A DNA stretch of 58,819 nt from Rhodothermales bacterium (GCA_028284545.1 JANQRN010000105.1:1-58819), one strand, 5' to 3'. Shown: positions 8,691 through 18,312, counted from the stretch's first letter. Made by a program: numbers and translations. Notes: generated by a model not told the origin, from the letters alone.

Positions 8691-10049
8691 CTACGGACTG
8701 CCACTGACTCGCCTCCTTAGCTGGATCCCGATGATTCCAGCCGCCAGCACGGTGGGAATCAGTGAAACGGTGGTGGGACTCACAAAACTCAGCGCGATCG
8801 CCGCGACCAGCGTCAGACCCATCATCTGCAAGCCTACGCTCCCGGTACGCGACGCGCGTTCCGAAAAAATCGTGATCAACGCGGCGAGGAACAAGTAGCT
8901 CGCAAATGTTGCAATGGCTGCGCCGCGAATGCCCATGGACGGGATAAGAATCAGGTTCAGGACCACATTCGCCACGGCCGCGGAGCCGGACGCGATCGCA
9001 ATCGTGCCCGTCTTCTTGTGGTTGGTGAGGCGATACGACGAAGCGAGGTATATCGGGCTGAGCACGTGCGCCCCAACGATAATCGGAATCAGCCCGAGCG
9101 CCTCTCCGTACTCCGGCGAGAGGTAGCGAAGCGCGAGTGGGCCGACCGCAGCCACCAAGAGGATACCCACGGCGATTCCGCCGATAGCCGACGTACCGAG
9201 AAATATGTCCAGGAGGCGGGAAGTCCGCCCAGGATCTCCATGGGCCTTGTATATCTGGGGCTCCAGGTACACCACAAGCGAACCGAACACGAACGAGAGA
9301 CTCGCGCCAACACCGTAGGCAAACGTGTAGATGCCAACGTCGGCTTCCGAAAGAAAGGCCTCGATCATGAATCGGTCTGCAACCATCAGCAGGTTGCCCG
9401 ACACGGCGTGGAAGACGAACGGCCAGCCAAACACGAGCAGCTGCCTCAAGACCTGATTCTCACTGAGGCTCCGCTTGATCGGCCAAAGGAGGGACACCGT
9501 AACTCCACCCGCGAGCGTCGCGACAGCTGCACCAATCGGGTATGATTCGCTTGACCGCCAGACCCACGCCAGGCCAAGGACGGTCACCAGCTTCAGCGCG
9601 CTAATGCCCGCGCGACTGACAAGAAACTGGATCGCGTCGCCCACCACCCGGGCGTAGGCCCAGAAATAGCGAAGCAATAACGATCCCGCGACCAGCAGCG
9701 CCAGAAACCACAGATGCGGGGTCGTCGGCATTCCACCGACTTCCTCCGCCCCCGCAAGCTGGATGACGCCAACAATCAGAAACGAAACGGTTGACGCCGC
9801 GAACAAGATCTTCGCAACCGAACCGAGCAATGCAGGTCGATCAAAACCGGAATCGTTGTAGAACCGCATGATCGAGCGGTCCTGGCCCAGGAGGGCAACC
9901 GTGACGATGAGGCCTTCTGCTGCCGCGATCAGTCCGACAACGCCGTACTCCTCTGCTGTCAGCAGGAAGGGTAGCGCGATGAGCAGCAACCAGTTGAAGC
10001 CGCGCGCGAACGCCTCGATGGTTCCGAACGAAAGGACGCGTCTGATCAC
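8691..10049 (-). CDS. wzx: Oligosaccharide flippase, MOP/Wzx family
   Basis: 452 residues, almost wholly hydrophobic, with about 12-14 predicted membrane spans starting at the first residues (FNWLLLIALPFLLTAEEYGVVGLIAAAEGLIVTVALLGQ). LTAEEYGVVGL is the typical Wzx-type N-terminal pattern. It should translocate the undecaprenyl-linked repeat across the inner membrane. Its ATG overlaps the stop of the heparinase-like gene (ATGA, 10046-10049). A second flippase of the same superfamily lies at 43774-45279, so the locus may export two different repeat units. Family confident; substrate unknown. Confidence 0.88.
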   Translation of the reverse strand: MIRRVLSFGTIEAFARGFNWLLLIALPFLLTAEEYGVVGLIAAAEGLIVTVALLGQDRSIMRFYNDSGFDRPALLGSVAKILFAASTVSFLIVGVIQLAGAEEVGGMPTTPHLWFLALLVAGSLLLRYFWAYARVVGDAIQFLVSRAGISALKLVTVLGLAWVWRSSESYPIGAAVATLAGGVTVSLLWPIKRSLSENQVLRQLLVFGWPFVFHAVSGNLLMVADRFMIEAFLSEADVGIYTFAYGVGASLSFVFGSLVVYLEPQIYKAHGDPGRTSRLLDIFLGTSAIGGIAVGILLVAAVGPLALRYLSPEYGEALGLIPIIVGAHVLSPIYLASSYRLTNHKKTGTIAIASGSAAVANVVLNLILIPSMGIRGAAIATFASYLFLAALITIFSERASRTGSVGLQMMGLTLVAAIALSFVSPTTVSLIPTVLAAGIIGIQLRRRVSGSP

Positions 10050-11683
10050 GACGGCATCCTCTCACTGCGAAAGTCGATTTCGTATCCCAACCGAACGGGC
10101 AGCGCCCCGTCAGTGCCCAACACAATGACCTTGTTCTCGATGCGCTCCCCGAATCTCGGGCAATACCAGCCGTCGATTACCTCAACTGCACCTCCATGTG
10201 GGTGGAGCATGCAGGCTGCTGCACCTCTCGCCAGTCGCAAAGAATCTCCTTCGACGAGCACGTCGACCGCAGGATGCAGGTGGACGAACGACTCGCACAG
10301 ATGAGACCCACGGCCCGTAATCGTGTCTTCGACTTGCAATCGTTCGTCTGTGCATCGAAGCGAGCGCTCAACACAAATGTCGTCACCCACCAGACTTCGA
10401 TAGCCAGCGAAGCTTCCTCGGAAGTCGATCATGCCAGGATCAGACAAACAGCTGACCGAACGCGGATAGAATCGCCGGGCAACGCGAAAGCTTGACCATG
10501 GTTCACAGTGATCCACTCCGTCCACCTGAACCGTGTTGTGCGCCCGCGTTGAGCGACAATACGCTCTCATCTCTCCTGGTGCGTATTCATAAACTCCGCT
10601 GTCTACGATGAACCGTGACCCGTCCAGGGACAGCTCGTATGAGAAGAGGTCACAATGCGCGTGTGCCGGCAGATGGTCCGGACCAATCGCTCCACCGTCG
10701 ACCAACAGGAATGTTCGATCACCGCTGAAGGCGTAGTATCCGGAGTCCGGAAACTGTGAAGCGCGACCAACGATTGATGCGGCGCGGCCGTCTGTGAAAA
10801 CACGCCCTGCGTACTGCTGCAGCTCGTTGGGGCTCGGCGCCACGTCGAAGACAGCGTCATTGAACAAGCTGATTTCACCATCTGGGTGCGTCGTTGCCGC
10901 GAGAAAACTGAGCATGGCCTCCGAGGTGCGCGCAAAAAACTGCCGATCTGGATGACCCGGCGGGAGGAGGTTCGCCGCGTCAAGGTAACCCTCGAGCATC
11001 AGCGCATGATACATCGGGCTCCGCTCGAAGTGACCGCCATCACGCAGGATCTGTTCGGGTGTTTGCTGGCGGTATATCGCGATCCCCTGCTGCAACCACT
11101 TCTGACCCGCGGCCGTGTCCGAAAAGTAATTGCCCGCGAACATGAGTGCGCGGGCGTTTTCGAGCAAGTGGTTGCCGAGGAGATGCCGTTCCGTAAAACG
11201 GGAAAGGTATTCAGCCTGCCGGTACAGGCTATTCACTATGGCCGGTTCAGATGGGGCGTACTTCGTCCAATGGATGATGCGCAACGAGGTCGGATAGGCA
11301 TCCCATCCTACTCCGCGCAGGGGGATGTTGTTCAGGATCCAGTCGTTGCAGACTGCTGATCGCTGGGACCCTGAGAGCGCCTCCAGATATCCGAAGTAGT
11401 GAAGGTTGTATCGCCACAACGCGGGGGCCTCGGATGCACTCCAGTCCACAGGGGTCTCCAGGCTTGCAGTTCTACCGAGGAAAGAGAACGCTCCCGACTC
11501 CCCAGTTATTCGAGACTGCGTCGGGACCGGAAATGCCGAAGAAACAGACAGGGCCCGGCCACGAGCAGACAGACTGCGCGGCGGTCTCGCCGATCGAGTG
11601 AGCCGCCTGCGCACCGGACGAATAGCCCGTTTCGCGAGTTGGCCCGGGAGAACATGGGCGAGCGTAGTGGCGAGCCTTCGCAT
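10046..11683 (-). CDS. Heparinase II/III family protein (alginate-lyase-like)
   Basis: 545 residues with the two-part architecture of this family: an N-terminal alpha/alpha toroid (about 80-310; LHYFGYLEAL, WTKYAPSEPAIVNSLYRQAEYLSRFTERHLLGNHLLENARALMFAGNYF) and a C-terminal beta-sandwich. The junction holds LPAHAHCDLFSYELSLDG, FIVDSGVYEYAPGEMRAYCRSTRAHNTVQVDG, the His- and Tyr-containing core expected at the lyase active site. No clear signal peptide is visible; the first 45 residues are Arg-rich. Family members within biosynthetic loci are common and may be epimerase-, lyase- or editing-type enzymes rather than catabolic. It is coupled to wzx downstream and lies 11 bases after the fused oxidoreductase. 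Confidence 0.88.
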   Translation of the reverse strand: MRRLATTLAHVLPGQLAKRAIRPVRRRLTRSARPPRSLSARGRALSVSSAFPVPTQSRITGESGAFSFLGRTASLETPVDWSASEAPALWRYNLHYFGYLEALSGSQRSAVCNDWILNNIPLRGVGWDAYPTSLRIIHWTKYAPSEPAIVNSLYRQAEYLSRFTERHLLGNHLLENARALMFAGNYFSDTAAGQKWLQQGIAIYRQQTPEQILRDGGHFERSPMYHALMLEGYLDAANLLPPGHPDRQFFARTSEAMLSFLAATTHPDGEISLFNDAVFDVAPSPNELQQYAGRVFTDGRAASIVGRASQFPDSGYYAFSGDRTFLLVDGGAIGPDHLPAHAHCDLFSYELSLDGSRFIVDSGVYEYAPGEMRAYCRSTRAHNTVQVDGVDHCEPWSSFRVARRFYPRSVSCLSDPGMIDFRGSFAGYRSLVGDDICVERSLRCTDERLQVEDTITGRGSHLCESFVHLHPAVDVLVEGDSLRLARGAAACMLHPHGGAVEVIDGWYCPRFGERIENKVIVLGTDGALPVRLGYEIDFRSERMPS

Positions 11684-11694
11684 GGGCGTCGGCG

Positions 11695-13860
11695 TCAGGA
11701 AATGTCGATCGCCTGACCACTCCGGATCGAGTCACGGGCAGCAAACACGGCCCGCATGGTCGCGACGAGGTCACCAATGGGAATCGGTGAGCTTCCGCTC
11801 TGCCGAAAAGAATCCACGGTTGCATCGAGCATTTGTCGTTGACCCTTGTTCTGGTTCGCGCTGCGATTGCGGGTCTTCTTGCCCCCGGCGTAAATCGTCA
11901 GCTCCCGAAAGTCATCCAGCAGCCCGACTCGACCGCCGGAAAACACTTCAAGACGCTCCTTCGGGGCAGCTTTGTCGCCTGCCGTGTTGTAGTTGAGCGT
12001 GCCGAGCGAACCATCGTCGAACGAGACCGTGATCGCGACATTGTCGGTGTCAGCCATATCGTGACTGCGCATCTGCATCGAAGACGCGTGCACCCGAAGC
12101 GGACTCGCACCTGTCAGGTAAACCATCAAGTCGATGAAGTGGCACATCTCGCCAACAAGCATGCCGCCGCCCTCTTCCTCCTCGTGCAGCCAGGTGCTTG
12201 TCGGGATATGACCCGAATTGACTCGATAGATCAGTTGCATCGGGTCACCGACCGACAGCTGCGAGCGCAGCGTCTGAACCATTGGCGCAAACCGACGGTT
12301 GAGCCCAACCATCAATCCCGTCGGCTTCGACTCGTTTGCAGACTTCCACGCTGCCTCAACCGCGACGAGTTGTTCGGGTGTCACAACCAGCGGCTTCTCG
12401 ACAAAGACGTGCTTTCCGGCCTCGAGCGCACGGATGGAAAAATCTGCGTGCGTACTATGCCGTGTCGCGATGAAGACGCTGTCGAGCGCGTCGTCTCGCA
12501 GCAGCTCATCGAACTGCGTGGTGCACGTTGCGAATCCGAACTTTCGGGCCTTTTGCTCCGCATTCAGACCGGTTGCCGTGACGAGAGTGGACAGGACCGC
12601 CGCTTCATTCTTTTGAAGTGGCGGAAGCAGAAAGGCAGCCGCGTAGTTTCCCGCACCGACAAATCCAACCGACAATCGCTCGCGGCGTTCGTGCCCGGCC
12701 GCCGGCTGGGCTACTGTAACCACCTCCTCTTGTGGTTTGTCCAGGTCGTACTCAAGGATGACACCGATGTGAGGCTCCTTCCCGTCTGATATCAGCGAGT
12801 AGGCATCGAGTGCGTTCTCAAAGGTAAACCGGTGCGTTGTCAGAGGCTCAACTTCGAGCCGACCGGAGTTCAGCAGTGACAGCACCGATTCCATATTCCG
12901 CTGCTCGGTCCAACGGACATAGTCGTACGGGTAATCGACACCACCCTCTTCATACTGCGGATCATATCGCCCCGGCCCGTAGGACATGGATATCCGAAGA
13001 TCCAACTCCTTCTTGTAGTAGATGTCCCTGGGAATGTCCATCCCGACGGCACCAACGACGATCACGCTTCCCTTCCTGCGAGTGAGCTCGCCGGCCAACT
13101 CTATCGGGCCTGAACTCTTGGTCGCTGCGGTGATCACGGAGCAGTCCGCAAGCCGGCCACCTGTTACACGGTGCACAACTCGGGTGGCCTCCTCTGGTGA
13201 CGTCGCGCACGCCTCGGCACCGAACCGCATTGCGAGTTCCGACTTCGATTGGTCTGGATCAATCCCGATGACACGGCAGCCGTTGGCAACAAGAATTTGC
13301 GTCGTAATGAGCCCAATTAGTCCTTGTCCGATTACCGCTACGAACTCACCAAGCTCCGGGCGCGCAATCCGGACGCCCTGCATGGCAATGCTCGCCACCG
13401 TCGTATAGCAGGCTGACGAAAAAGGAACATCACTCGGTATGTGGGTTGCGAGGTTCTTCGGGACACAGTTTACCTCTGCGTGATTCGCGTAGCCGGCTCC
13501 GGCAATCGCAACGCGGTCGCCGACCTTGAACTCCGTAACCTGTGCACCAACCTGCTCCACAACGCCGGCGGCTGAATAACCCAGCGGCATCGGACGCTCC
13601 AATCGGCTGAGCACGGTTTTGACCGTTCGAACAACGCCCTCCTTTCGGGCCTTGTCAATCACTTGCCGTGCCAGATCAGGACGCGCGCGAGCCTTTCCGG
13701 CCAGGCTCTTCTTGGCAAGGTCGATCATCGCCCGTTCGGTTCCCGCACTAATCAGTGAAGCGGCAGTGCGCACTCGGATGCTCTTCGCATCAATTGCCGG
13801 AGGCGGCACTTCTGCCAGGGTCATTTCACCTGAACGTGTGTCTTGCAAGACCTGGATCAT
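11695..13860 (-). CDS. Bi-domain oxidoreductase: zinc-type alcohol dehydrogenase fused to Gfo/Idh/MocA dehydrogenase
   Basis: 721 residues from the ATG at 13860, chosen because it overlaps the GT stop as ATGA; an upstream frame extension adds 34 unlikely residues. The first half (1-370) is medium-chain dehydrogenase-like: LISAGTERAMIDLAKKSL, PLGYSAAGVVEQVG, VAVIGQGLIGLITTQILVANG (Rossmann), GSVIVVGAVGMDIPRD. The second half (about 395-721) is Gfo/Idh/MocA: LSVGFVGAGNYAA, VFIATRHSTHADFSIRALEAGKHVFVEKPL with the catalytic EKP motif. Fused proteins of this kind occur in surface-glycan loci beside heparinase-family genes, as here. It probably oxidises or reduces a nucleotide sugar or glycan end. 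The two active centres may act in sequence; substrate not known. Confidence 0.9.
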   Translation of the reverse strand: MIQVLQDTRSGEMTLAEVPPPAIDAKSIRVRTAASLISAGTERAMIDLAKKSLAGKARARPDLARQVIDKARKEGVVRTVKTVLSRLERPMPLGYSAAGVVEQVGAQVTEFKVGDRVAIAGAGYANHAEVNCVPKNLATHIPSDVPFSSACYTTVASIAMQGVRIARPELGEFVAVIGQGLIGLITTQILVANGCRVIGIDPDQSKSELAMRFGAEACATSPEEATRVVHRVTGGRLADCSVITAATKSSGPIELAGELTRRKGSVIVVGAVGMDIPRDIYYKKELDLRISMSYGPGRYDPQYEEGGVDYPYDYVRWTEQRNMESVLSLLNSGRLEVEPLTTHRFTFENALDAYSLISDGKEPHIGVILEYDLDKPQEEVVTVAQPAAGHERRERLSVGFVGAGNYAAAFLLPPLQKNEAAVLSTLVTATGLNAEQKARKFGFATCTTQFDELLRDDALDSVFIATRHSTHADFSIRALEAGKHVFVEKPLVVTPEQLVAVEAAWKSANESKPTGLMVGLNRRFAPMVQTLRSQLSVGDPMQLIYRVNSGHIPTSTWLHEEEEGGGMLVGEMCHFIDLMVYLTGASPLRVHASSMQMRSHDMADTDNVAITVSFDDGSLGTLNYNTAGDKAAPKERLEVFSGGRVGLLDDFRELTIYAGGKKTRNRSANQNKGQRQMLDATVDSFRQSGSSPIPIGDLVATMRAVFAARDSIRSGQAIDIS

Positions 13861-15032
13861 GCTGCGATCGAAGCGTTTTGTTGATGAGAGTCGGGTGGGG
13901 CGTCCTCGCGCCTGTTTGGAACGACACAGGACTTGAGAAACGATGTTGTTTGGCGAGCGCACTCAGGCCACGTGTACGTGGAAGCACGCTTGATCGAGCG
14001 CGCGCCCATCTCAGAGCGGAGTCGCGGATTCTCGACTAGCGGCAGCAGCGCATCGACGATACTGTCTACCGAAAGAGGGTCAAAGTATGTGGCCGCGTCG
14101 CCGGCTACCTCTGGCATGACACCAGCGTTAGAGCACGCGACAGGCAAACCCGAGGCCATGGCCTCAAGGAGAATGATCGGAAGGTTCTCGCACGTTGACG
14201 CGAAGACGAAGATGTCAGCCCGCTGGTATTCGCGTGCAAGCGTCTCATATGGGGCCTCGCCGTGGTATCTGATCACTTGCTGCCCCCGGTCTACCTCATC
14301 GATCACCTTGTGCAATCGTGCTGTCCCGTAGACGGGCTTGCCAACGAGGTCCAGGACAACGTTGAAGCCGCGACGGCGCAGCTCACCAACCGCCCGGACT
14401 ACATTCCACTGGTGCTTGTACAGGTCAACCGCGGAAACATAAAGCAGTCGCAACACGCCGGCGCGCGGGACGGGTCGCCTGTCCCCGCGCGGAGATATGA
14501 ATGCCGAGCCGATTCCGTGTGGGATAGTGGCCGTCGAGATGTGCTTCAGCTCCATGTTCTCCTCGACCTTACTTCGGGCATAGTTGCTCAAGAAGATGAC
14601 TCCGCGGGCGCGTCTAAACGTAGCCACCTGGAGGAGGCGAACCAACCAGTAGCGCATGCGCTCCTTGCCGAAACCGTATCGACGTCGTTCGCTCGCCTCG
14701 AATGGGAGCATGTTCTGCGACATCGCTACGATCAGATCAGACGGGCCGATATGGATACCCCCGGGCACGAAGAGGACGTCTGCCTGGCGAACGTCGCGGC
14801 GCGACTTCAAGAGCTGCCAGACAAACCGGCCAAACGTGGAGTGCTCGATGAGACGGTTGGTGCGGTAGGAGATCCACGGTCGCCGCGGGAGATATTGAGA
14901 TGTCCTGCGTTGTGCCCAGACAACAATGTTGGAAAATTCGTGCTGAACCGGATGCATGGCTCCGAGTAGCTCCGCAAGGTGGGTTCGTCCACCGCCGTAT
15001 CCAATATTTGTGGCATCAACGACGATCGTCAT
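13857..15032 (-). CDS. Glycosyltransferase family 4
   Basis: 391 residues from the ATG at 15032 (MTIVVDATNIGYGGGRTHL), 13 bases after the asnB stop. Upstream in-frame codons would overlap asnB. YGGGRTHLAELL is the acceptor-side Gly-rich loop. RLLYVSAVDLYKHQWNVVRAV, DLVGKPVYGTARL, YHGEAPYETLAREYQRADIFVFAS and ENLPIILLEAMASGLPVACSN are the C-terminal GT4 motifs, including the E-x7-E region that contacts the donor. Cytoplasmic or membrane-associated; adds one sugar to the repeat unit. Its stop overlaps the start of the fused oxidoreductase (ATGA), implying coupled synthesis. Confidence 0.9.
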   Translation of the reverse strand: MTIVVDATNIGYGGGRTHLAELLGAMHPVQHEFSNIVVWAQRRTSQYLPRRPWISYRTNRLIEHSTFGRFVWQLLKSRRDVRQADVLFVPGGIHIGPSDLIVAMSQNMLPFEASERRRYGFGKERMRYWLVRLLQVATFRRARGVIFLSNYARSKVEENMELKHISTATIPHGIGSAFISPRGDRRPVPRAGVLRLLYVSAVDLYKHQWNVVRAVGELRRRGFNVVLDLVGKPVYGTARLHKVIDEVDRGQQVIRYHGEAPYETLAREYQRADIFVFASTCENLPIILLEAMASGLPVACSNAGVMPEVAGDAATYFDPLSVDSIVDALLPLVENPRLRSEMGARSIKRASTYTWPECARQTTSFLKSCVVPNRREDAPPDSHQQNASIAA

Positions 15033-15045
15033 TTGATCAAGAGCC

Positions 15046-17004
15046 TCATGCTGCCATCCGGAGGGCTGATTCTTCAAACTGCTGCTGCCACAACTCAAAC
15101 GTCAACAGCTGCCATATCTGAGCGGACCAGTCGTGACGACCCGATCTATGCTGGTCAACGAGGCGCCTGATTGCAGTTGGATCGAACCAACCACGTGAGC
15201 GCACCCGGTCCTCGGCCAGAACGTCTTCAACCATCTCGCGAAGATCGGAGGCCAGCCACGCGTCAATCGGTGCACCAAACGCCGCCTTCGGCTGCGTCAG
15301 CACCTCATCGGGAAGTACGCCCTTCAGGGCCCGACGCAGAATGTATTTTCCGCTCGATCCATTCAACTTCATTCCCGGGGGGACATTCGTCGCGGCCCAC
15401 TCAGCAAATTGCCAGTCGAGAAACGGAACGCGCACTTCGACCGAAGATGCCATACTCATCTTGTCGTTGTACAACAAGTTCAGACTTGGCAGAAACGTCT
15501 TTGAATCGACGTACATCATCTGGTGCAGGAAGTCCGCGTCTCGGACATCCTCGAACCATTGCAAATGCACTTGTCGCGGGTCGACGTGGCGCACGTCATC
15601 ATACCAGTCGCTGCAGAGCACTGACTTTTGCTCGTCCGACAGATACACGCTGTCTGTAACGAACCGCTCTTGCGGCGGCAGCCCAGCACTTCTGGCCATT
15701 TTCTTGGCAAGGCGGACGTAGCCCTTGAGCGGGGTGCCGCGCAGCGAGGGGAGAGACCGAATCGAGGGTTCTATTACCCCGGCGCGGACGGACCGCGGTA
15801 TCCGCTGATAGGACTGCGCCAGATAGTGGGCGCGATACTTCAAGTAGCCGCCAAACAACTCGTCACCGCCAATGCCAGACATCAAGACGGTGGTGTGCTC
15901 GCTCGCAGCCTCGTTGACCAGGAAGGCGCTGATTATCGCCGGGTCGGCGACCGGCTCATCCATGTGATACGTCAGCTTCGGCAGCAGGTCGACAACGTTT
16001 GCATCGACTACGATTTCGCGGTGGTCGCAGCCGAAGTGATCCGCCGTCCTGGCCGCGACATCTGTATCATCCAGGTAGACTTCTCCTCGCCGCTTGTCTT
16101 TCGGAAAGCCGATCGTGAACGTCTTGACCGGTGACTCGCCGGCCTCCGACATAGCTGCGATGATGCAGCTCGAGTCCAGTCCGGCTGAAAGGAACGCGCC
16201 AACCTCAACGTCACTGCGCGTCTGACGGCGAATCGTTGAGAACAGCCGTTCGCGTAGCTCACGCGCAATACTCTCTTCATCGATTCCAGACGTCTCGGTC
16301 GCCGTGGCCGTCGCTGCCTTTGGGGGGTACTGTAGATTCCAGTAGCGCTGAATCTCGAACGCACTCTCGGAGACAATAGCCGTACACCCGGCAGGCAGCT
16401 TGTGAATCGACTTGAATATCGTCCGCGGCTCAGGCACCCACAGGAAACTCAGGTACTGCGAGAGACTGATGTGGTCGATGTCGGTTGACACATTGGGCGC
16501 GTGTACGAGCGACTTTACCTCTGATGCAAAAGCAAAGCTGCCTTCACTCTCTGCGTAGTAGAGGGGTTTGATCCCAAAGTGGTCTCGCGCAAGCAGCAGT
16601 TGCTGGCGGCGCTCGTCCCAGAGTGCGAACGCGAACATGCCGTTCAGCCGTCGAACGAAGTCCGGACCAAACGCGCAGTAGGCTTGAAGAACGACCTCAG
16701 TGTCGGTCGACGAGCGAAATCGGTAACCCCGCTGCTCGAGATCTTTCTTCAGGTCGAGGTAATTGTAGATCTCTCCGTTGAAGGTGAGGACAACTTGCCC
16801 GTCTTCGGAGACCATTGGCATGTGACCGTTTTCCGTTAGGTCGAGAATCGCCAAACGCCGCGAGCCGAGACCCACTTGGGGGCCCCGATCCATGTCGCGA
16901 ATCCACGTTCCACCGTCATCCGGGCCCCTGTGGATTTGTGCCGCAACCATGCGTTCGAGATGCGCAATCGAGCCCCTTCCAACGAAGCCAGCAATGCCAC
17001 ACAT
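15046..17004 (-). CDS. asnB: Asparagine synthase-type glutamine amidotransferase (AsnB/WbpS-like)
   Basis: 652 residues. The N-terminus MCGIAGFVGRG exposes Cys2, the class II glutaminase nucleophile, and FNGEIYNYLDLK follows. The synthetase half carries the ATP PP-loop as LSAGLDSSC, with Ala in place of the usual first Gly of SGG. GIGGDELFGGY and VRVPFLDWQF are conserved later. In polysaccharide loci such AsnB homologues (for example WbpS) amidate uronic acids rather than aspartate. That fits this locus, which can make UDP-glucuronate. It lies 3 bases from the O-antigen ligase gene and 13 bases before a GT. Whether it makes asparagine or a uronamide cannot be told from sequence. Confidence 0.88.
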   Translation of the reverse strand: MCGIAGFVGRGSIAHLERMVAAQIHRGPDDGGTWIRDMDRGPQVGLGSRRLAILDLTENGHMPMVSEDGQVVLTFNGEIYNYLDLKKDLEQRGYRFRSSTDTEVVLQAYCAFGPDFVRRLNGMFAFALWDERRQQLLLARDHFGIKPLYYAESEGSFAFASEVKSLVHAPNVSTDIDHISLSQYLSFLWVPEPRTIFKSIHKLPAGCTAIVSESAFEIQRYWNLQYPPKAATATATETSGIDEESIARELRERLFSTIRRQTRSDVEVGAFLSAGLDSSCIIAAMSEAGESPVKTFTIGFPKDKRRGEVYLDDTDVAARTADHFGCDHREIVVDANVVDLLPKLTYHMDEPVADPAIISAFLVNEAASEHTTVLMSGIGGDELFGGYLKYRAHYLAQSYQRIPRSVRAGVIEPSIRSLPSLRGTPLKGYVRLAKKMARSAGLPPQERFVTDSVYLSDEQKSVLCSDWYDDVRHVDPRQVHLQWFEDVRDADFLHQMMYVDSKTFLPSLNLLYNDKMSMASSVEVRVPFLDWQFAEWAATNVPPGMKLNGSSGKYILRRALKGVLPDEVLTQPKAAFGAPIDAWLASDLREMVEDVLAEDRVRSRGWFDPTAIRRLVDQHRSGRHDWSAQIWQLLTFELWQQQFEESALRMAA

Positions 17005-17007
17005 AGG

Positions 17008-18300
17008 TCAGGCCTTCGCGATGTTTGCGCGATATCCGAGGATTGTGCCGGCAGCCGCCCACCAGATCGCACTGTTCTGGAACGTCCCGATAAGGACATT
17101 CGGCTCGAAGAAGGACAACACGACACCGACAAAGACGATCAGTATGAGTGCCAGCATGAAAAGCCGATCGTCCCGCTCGAGATCTTTGCCGCGAAGTTGC
17201 TTGGCGAGTGCAAGCGCTTTGGCCAAAACTGCGCAGATGATCAGGAAGACGAAGACTGGCAGGGCAATGCCTGACTCCACCGCCATCTTCAGCCAGATGT
17301 TGTGAATGTCGGGATAGCCCAGACCGTACTGCTGGAGCGACACCTGACCGATACCGTGGCCTATGAACGGCGATTGTCCGATCAAGTCAAGTGCAACGAT
17401 ATAGCCCCTCACCCGGCCGGCGCTGAACTTGTCGATCGTATCGACGCTGACGACGGCTGTCGCCAGGCGATTGATTCGCAGCTGCTCGAACAGGAAATCG
17501 GAGAGAAAAAAGGCTACGAGGACGGTCGTCACAATGGCGACGGCAGCCATTGATCTCGAGGAGCCCGTCAACGCAAACGCCGCGATGACCAGGAGGGACG
17601 CGACTAGGCCGGCGCGACCACCGCACACGATCTGGCTCCCGACGATCGAAACTAGAATGAGTATGAAGGTCAGGATCCTGCCGACCGGGAAGCGGCGCAT
17701 TCTTGCCCGGGAAAGAAACAGGACAGCGGTTGGCAGGTTGAGCGCGATGCCGTTTGACCATCCGGTTCGCCCGGCACCAAATCCCGTGATGTGCAACGGC
17801 AGTCGCCCAGCACCAAACGGAGCCCGCCACGTTGGGAAGCCCGCAGTCAGGTTGAGAATTGTAAGGATGGACAGCGCGGAGATGATGAGCGCCGCACCAA
17901 TGAAGACACGCTTGGCGTCGCCGCCGCGCCGGACGTAGTTGTACAGGGCCCACATGAACGTAAACCCGAGTACGGTATCCAGTACGCGACCAAAAGCGTG
18001 TCCGGCGGTCGCTGCCTGAAAGAGGCCCGGCGCTCCGACGAATAGCATGAGAATCACGCCGGCCGGCCCTAGCAGACCTTTGGGAAGGCGAACGTGTCGC
18101 GCGTCAGCAACAACGATAAAGACGGTCAGCACGGCGCTGCCGACGAGCAGCAGCTTAACCGCCGCCAGCTGGGCTACGCTAATGCCCGGCAGCCAATACA
18201 CCGGCGAGAACCCGAGGTAAACCGATAACAGAAACGCGATAGACGGGTTCGCGAACCTTGAGCCGGCAACCAGTTCTCGGTTATGTATGATCAGATTCAA
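17008..18300 (-). CDS. O-antigen ligase/polymerase (Wzy/WaaL family)
   Basis: 430 residues with about 10-12 membrane spans. The diagnostic O-antigen ligase core is IVGSQIVCGGRAGLVASLLVIAAF, followed by the large periplasmic loop with FIGHGIGQVSLQQYG and DIHNIWLKMAVESGIALPVF (the HNxW/L motif). This protein either polymerises repeat units or joins the glycan to a lipid or protein acceptor on the periplasmic side. Sequence alone rarely separates Wzy from WaaL. It is the second gene of the long minus-strand operon, 12 bases after rmlC and 3 bases before asnB. Confidence 0.87.
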   Translation of the reverse strand: MNLIIHNRELVAGSRFANPSIAFLLSVYLGFSPVYWLPGISVAQLAAVKLLLVGSAVLTVFIVVADARHVRLPKGLLGPAGVILMLFVGAPGLFQAATAGHAFGRVLDTVLGFTFMWALYNYVRRGGDAKRVFIGAALIISALSILTILNLTAGFPTWRAPFGAGRLPLHITGFGAGRTGWSNGIALNLPTAVLFLSRARMRRFPVGRILTFILILVSIVGSQIVCGGRAGLVASLLVIAAFALTGSSRSMAAVAIVTTVLVAFFLSDFLFEQLRINRLATAVVSVDTIDKFSAGRVRGYIVALDLIGQSPFIGHGIGQVSLQQYGLGYPDIHNIWLKMAVESGIALPVFVFLIICAVLAKALALAKQLRGKDLERDDRLFMLALILIVFVGVVLSFFEPNVLIGTFQNSAIWWAAAGTILGYRANIAKA

Positions 18301-18312
18301 GGACGTGGCTTT

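Noticed and set aside
15046-17004. Frameshift or pseudogene in asnB because of the altered PP-loop
   Set aside because: The frame is intact at normal length with all other motifs, and Gly-to-Ala in this loop can be tolerated.
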